A stretch of 64,000 nt of DNA from Planctomycetota bacterium. GTDB taxonomy: Bacteria > Planctomycetota > Phycisphaerae > UBA1845 > UTPLA1. The stretch lies in assembly GCA_016712275.1 (NCBI GenBank), contig JADJRI010000019.1, positions 48,899 through 112,898 of the forward strand, given 5' to 3'. The position numbers and the translations under genes are program-made. Position 1 is the stretch's first letter. Each line of letters opens with the position of its first letter. Below are positions 60,620 to 64,000 of the stretch, piece after piece. The notes under the pieces were generated by a model, which had not been told where the DNA came from, searched no databases, and was given only the letters and a program-made list of their open reading frames with translations.

Positions 60620-63177
60620 TTAACCCCAGAGAATCAGCCCGGTATCGAACTTATGCGCCATGTCCGGGTGCTTCGGGATGATGCGGACGCTGTAGCCGTG
60701 ATGGCCGCTGCGGAGGCAGGGAATCTGGCCGCGGAAGAGGTAGGTGCCATTCTCATGACGCTCCTCGATCTGCATGCCTTCGCTGTGTCCCTCGACAAGC
60801 TGGCCGAAGGGATCGACCCGGCCGTGATACAACTCCACGGCCACATCCTCCGGCTTGACGCTGCCCAGATGCACCGAGGCGCGGACGTTGACCTTCGAGC
60901 CGACGGCCAGTTCCTTCTCGTCGTTGGCGAAGACCTCGTCGATGCGAACGCCGTTCCATCGATGCGACAGGTCGCTTGCTCCAGTGGGAGAGCGCGCCGG
61001 CCGGCGAATAGGAATCGCTGGTCAGCCGCCTCCAGCGTCGGGCGGCGGGCACATAATGGAGCGAGGAATATTCCTTGAGCATGCGCGTGGTGCTGAACAT
61101 GGGGGTGATGGTGCGCATGGAGGATTTCATCCGTTCGACCCACCCGCGCGGCACGCTGTCGGCGCCGCGGTTGTAAAAGAGCGGAATGATCTCCTTTTCG
61201 AGCAGTTCGTAGATGGCCTGGCTCTCGATATGGTCGCGGTCCTCCGCGTCCTCGTAGATGTGGCCTTCGTCGATGGCCCAGCCGTTCTCACCGTCGTAGG
61301 CCTCGGGCCACCAGCCGTCGAGAATGGAGAAGTCGAGCCCGCCGTTGGGGGCGACCTTCATGCCGCTGGTGCCGGAGGCTTCGCGCGGCTTGATGGGATT
61401 GTTCATCCAGACATCGACGCCCTGCACCAGCATTCGTGCCACGGAGATGTCATAGTTCTCGATGAAGACAAAGTGATGGCGGAATTGCGGCGTGCGGATG
61501 AAGCTGCATGATCTCCTTGATGATTTCCTTGCCGTTGTCGTCGCGGGTGGGCCTTGCCGGCGAAGACGAACTGCACAGGGCGTTCGCGATTGCCAACGAT
61601 TTTGAGGAGGCGCTCAGGATCGCGGAAGAGGAGCGTCGCCCGCAGCTGTAGGGGGCGAAGCGGCGGGCGAAGCCGATGGTGAGGCCTCGGGATCGAGAAA
61701 TTCGTCGGCCGCTTGTATCTCCGAGGGTGGCGCGCCGCGCTTGCGAAGCTGATCCTTGGCCTTGCGGCGCGAATAGGCAACAAGGGCGAAGCGGCGCTGC
61801 TCGTGGGCGCGCCAAAGCTCGATCGGTGGAATCTCCTGAATGCGCCGCCAGGCGTCCTGATCTTCCGGCGTGTGGATGCGCTGCGGCCCGACATACTGAT
61901 CGAGAAGGTGCGACATTTCAGGCGAGATCCACGAATCGGTGTGAATGCCGTTGGTGATGGAGGTGATGGGCACCTCGCTGCGCGGCGCGCCCGGCCAGAC
62001 GTTGTACCACATGTTGCGCGAGACATGGCCGTGAAGGGCGCTGACGCCGTTGGCGAAACCGGCCAGGCGAAGCGCGAGGACGGCCATGCAGAAGAGTTCC
62101 TGCGGATCGGCCGCGTTGATCTTGCCGAGCGCGACGAACTCGTCGAGCGAGAGGCGCATTTCGGCGAGGTATGTGGCGAGATATTCGTCGAGCAGCTTGC
62201 GGCTGAATCGATCGATGCCGGCGGGAATCGGCGTGTGGGTGGTGAAGACGTGGCTGGGGGCGACGGCTTCGCGGGCTTCGCCGAAAATCGAGCCCCTGTT
62301 TGGCCATGCACTGGCGGATGCGTTCGATGGCCAGAAACGCGGCATGCCCCTCGTTCATGTGACAGACATCCGGCACGACGCCGAGGGCATCGAGCATGCG
62401 GATGCCGCCAATGCCGAGAAGAATCTCCTGTCGAATGCGCATTTCATCGTTGCCGCCGTAAAGCCGCTGGGTGATCTCGCGGTCTTCAATCGCGTTTTCC
62501 GCCATGTCGGTGTCGAGCAGGTAAAGCGCGACGCGACCGACCTGCACGCGCCAGCATTGCACATGAACATCGCGGGGACCGATGGGCAGTTTGATGGTGA
62601 CGGGTTGTCCATCGGGTCGCTTCATGAGCGTGATGGGCATTTGATAAAAGTCGAGCGAAGGGTATTCCTCGAGCTGCCAGCCGTCGCTGGCGAGGCGCTG
62701 CTGGAAATATCCCTGCCGATAGAGAAGTCCGATGCCGGAAAGGGGAATGCCGAGATCGCTGGCGCTCTTAAGGTGGTCGCCGGCCAACACGCCGAGTCCG
62801 CCGGAGTAGACGGGCAGGCTTTCGTTAATGCCGAATTCCATGGAGAAATAGGCAATTTTTGTTTCGCTGAGATCGGCGTTGCGATCGGTGAACCAACCGC
62901 GCCGGGTCATGTAGGTGTCAAAGGTGCCGAGCACGCGATGAAGTTCGGCGAGATAGGCGGAGTCCGAAGCGGCCTGATCGAGCCGTCGTTGGGAGACATG
63001 ACCGAGGAATTGGACGGGATTGCCGCCGACTTCATCCCAGAGATTGGGATCGAGGCGGCGGATGAGTTCGCGACAGTCCGAGTTCCAACTCCACCACAAG
63101 TTGTAGGCGAGGTCGCGGAGGCGCGCGAGTGTTTCCGGAAGGGCGGGGACGACGGTGTATGTTCGAAGTCGGTACAT
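60620..63177 (-). CDS. glgP: Alpha-glucan (glycogen) phosphorylase, DUF3417-containing type (multiple frameshifts)
   Basis: The enzyme releases glucose-1-phosphate from glycogen or other alpha-glucans with a PLP cofactor. From ATG 63177 the DUF3417 domain reads LRDLAYNLWWSWNSDCRELI. FSMEFGINESLPVYSGGLGV and LAGDHLKSASDLGIPLSGIG, then CHMNEGHAAFLAIERIRQ, follow. Frame changes occur near 62290, then VFTTHTPIPAGIDRF, SITNGIHTDSW; near 61650; near 61510, with QFVFAGKAHPRRQ; near 61440, with MLVQGVDVWMNNPIKPREAS, then GTSGMKVAPNGGLDFSILDG around the PLP Lys, and WWPEAYDGENGWAIDEG; and near 60975, ending EDVAVELYHGRVDPFGQLVE. At least five corrections are needed. Corrected length is about 852 residues, normal for this type. 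Two or three palindromes occupy the promoter region. It complements the trehalose genes in storage-carbohydrate metabolism. Confidence 0.88.
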
Positions 63178-63203
63178 GCCGATTTGATCCGTTTTAGGTT
63201 AAG

Positions 63204-63281
63204 TTCGTACGAATTGGGAATCCGTACACATGACGCCGGAATATTCCGGTGTTGAGATTAATTCACCGGACAATTCCGGTG
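63204..63281. promoter_or_regulatory. Cluster of palindromes upstream of the glucan phosphorylase
   Basis: TTCGTACGAA (63204-63213) is a perfect palindrome. CCGGAATATTCCGG (63236-63249) is a perfect 14-bp palindrome, and CACCGGACAATTCCGGTG (63264-63281) is a 7-bp inverted repeat with the same half-sites. The two CCGGA-TCCGG sites are centred about 30 bases apart, roughly three helical turns. They suit a dimeric regulator binding just upstream of the glgP start. Confidence 0.5.
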
Positions 63282-63288
63282 CCGTTAC

Positions 63289-64000
63289 TCAGGCATTCGC
63301 CGCGTACCAATCGATGGTCCGCTTGAGACCCTCACACAAATGGCGACGACGCCTGGTGTCCAATAACCTTTTCAGCACAGGGAAATGTCCGCCGACGAAT
63401 GCATGATGTCGCTTGATCACGGCGGGACATGGTTTGAGTTTACTTCTTTTCCGAGCTTTTGATTGATCCTGGCGATGATCTCGTTGAGCGTGACATGTTC
63501 GCCGCACGCAACGTTGATGACCTGGCCGCGCGTTTCCGATGCCTCGACGGCGAGAATGTTGGCGGCCACGATGTTGTCGATGTAGGTGAAATCGCGGGTC
63601 ACTCGCCGTTGCCGTAAACGGTGTAGTTCTTCGCGAATGATGCTGGTGAAGAAGAGCGGGTATCGCCGCGGCATACTGGCTTTCCGGGGTCCTGCCTCGG
63701 ACCGAAGACATTGAAATAGCGCATCGACAGCGTTTGCATGCCATAGCAGGTTGCAAAAACGCTGCAGTAGTTCTCGCCGGCGAGCTTTTGCACGGCATAG
63801 GGGCTGAGCGGGCTGGAAGCCATTGACTCTTCTTTGGGCAATTTCTCGCTTTCGCCGTAGGCGGAGCTGCTGGCGGCGTAGATGAATCGGCGGACCTTGG
63901 CGTCACGCCGCGAGCAACAGTTAGAAGGTAGCTTCGATGTTGGCCCGGGAACTTGGCACGGGGTGCTGCCACCGACGGGCACCGAGGAATGGCAGCCACA
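63289..64000 (-). CDS. NAD-dependent sugar-nucleotide epimerase, 5' end outside window (several frameshifts)
   Basis: The visible part begins after the NAD-binding start. It has FIYAASSSAYGESEKLPKEE, SPLSPYAVQKLAGENYC with the catalytic Tyr and Lys, and LSMRYFNVFGPRQDP. In other frames it continues RDFTYIDNIVAANILAVEAS and VNVACGEHVTLNEIIARINQ, and it ends EGLKRTIDWYAANA. Breaks occur near 63675, near 63600 and several more between 63430 and 63300. The order of motifs is that of UDP-glucose/UDP-GlcNAc 4-epimerases and related extended SDRs. It converts one nucleotide sugar to its C4 epimer or a similar product for surface polysaccharides. The stop codon is just left of the palindrome-free end at 63289. 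Confidence 0.8.
   Translation of the reverse strand, partial: VAAIPRCPSVAAPRAKFPGQHRSYLLTVARGVTPRSADSSTPPAAPPTAKARNCPKKSQWLPARSAPMPCKSSPARTTAAFLQPAMACKRCRCAISMSSVRGRTPESQYAAAIPALLHQHHSRRTTPFTATASDPRFHLHRQHRGRQHSRRRGIGNARPGHQRCVRRTCHAQRDHRQDQSKARKRSKLKPCPAVIKRHHAFVGGHFPVLKRLLDTRRRRHLCEGLKRTIDWYAANA

Noticed and set aside
1..64000. CRISPR array, prophage, integrase or transposase gene
   Set aside because: No regular repeat-spacer pattern and no integrase, transposase or phage structural protein was recognised on either strand.

Overview
The window looks like chromosomal DNA of a Planctomycetota bacterium, most likely Phycisphaerae-like and probably from a metagenome assembly. The evidence is an ECF sigma factor beside a Ser/Thr kinase that carries its own zinc anti-sigma-like N-terminus, exported proteins with Calx-beta, DNRLRE, GACC-type cysteine repeats and dockerin-like C-termini, a PEP-CTERM protein, parallel beta-helix surface proteins, and small dispersed palindromic repeats. 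Heptose epimerase (hldD), Lnt, MreD, PBP2 and RodA point to a Gram-negative envelope with LPS and peptidoglycan. This placement is inference from protein types; no rRNA or tRNA gene was seen.

Layout. 0-5 kb: kinase/sigma pair, an unknown protein, a Tat-exported RidA, a beta-lactamase-fold hydrolase and a small DUF protein. 5-13.6 kb: tyrosine catabolism (a damaged 4-hydroxyphenylpyruvate dioxygenase and a homogentisate 1,2-dioxygenase with an in-frame repeat insertion) around a beta-helix protein, a polysaccharide deacetylase and a mosaic multicopper oxidase. 13.6-15.4 kb: a YwqG-like protein and a membrane-anchored NADAR fusion. 15.7-19.8 kb: otsA followed by an otsB-GH15 fusion. 19.8-28 kb: superoxide dismutase, PEP-CTERM, beta-helix and Calx-beta/dockerin proteins, an aldo/keto reductase and a small conserved protein. 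28-37 kb: PIN/TRAM protein, TPR-metallopeptidase, moeA flanked by two 48-residue membrane miniproteins, a large GT-C-type membrane protein and a UbiB-family kinase. 37-43 kb: a metzincin, a DinB-like protein, DAHP synthase, a phosphatase, a LOG protein, a zinc-ribbon protein and RNase HI. 43-50.4 kb: an envelope gene run transcribed leftward, lnt, HEAT lipoprotein, mreD, mrdA (PBP2), rodA, with ATGA overlaps at two junctions. 50.7-56.6 kb: two sugar-nucleotide epimerases, a dockerin-type exported protein and a PQQ-propeller protein. 56.6-60.6 kb: a region with lower-GC segments holding an amber-split unknown gene, a tandem nucleotidyltransferase and a trypsin-fold lipoprotein. 60.6-64 kb: alpha-glucan phosphorylase and a partial epimerase.

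A dominant property of the window is the number of broken reading frames. About seventeen genes need one or more single-base corrections, several at homopolymer runs, which favours consensus error over mass pseudogene formation. The HPPD gene is different because it also lacks about 45 codons, including an iron ligand. The most interesting biological items are the 87-bp doublet of inverted palindromes carried in frame inside homogentisate dioxygenase, a second repeat family in frame inside a membrane glycosyltransferase, the twin 48-residue miniproteins, the NADAR fusion and the tandem nucleotidyltransferase.
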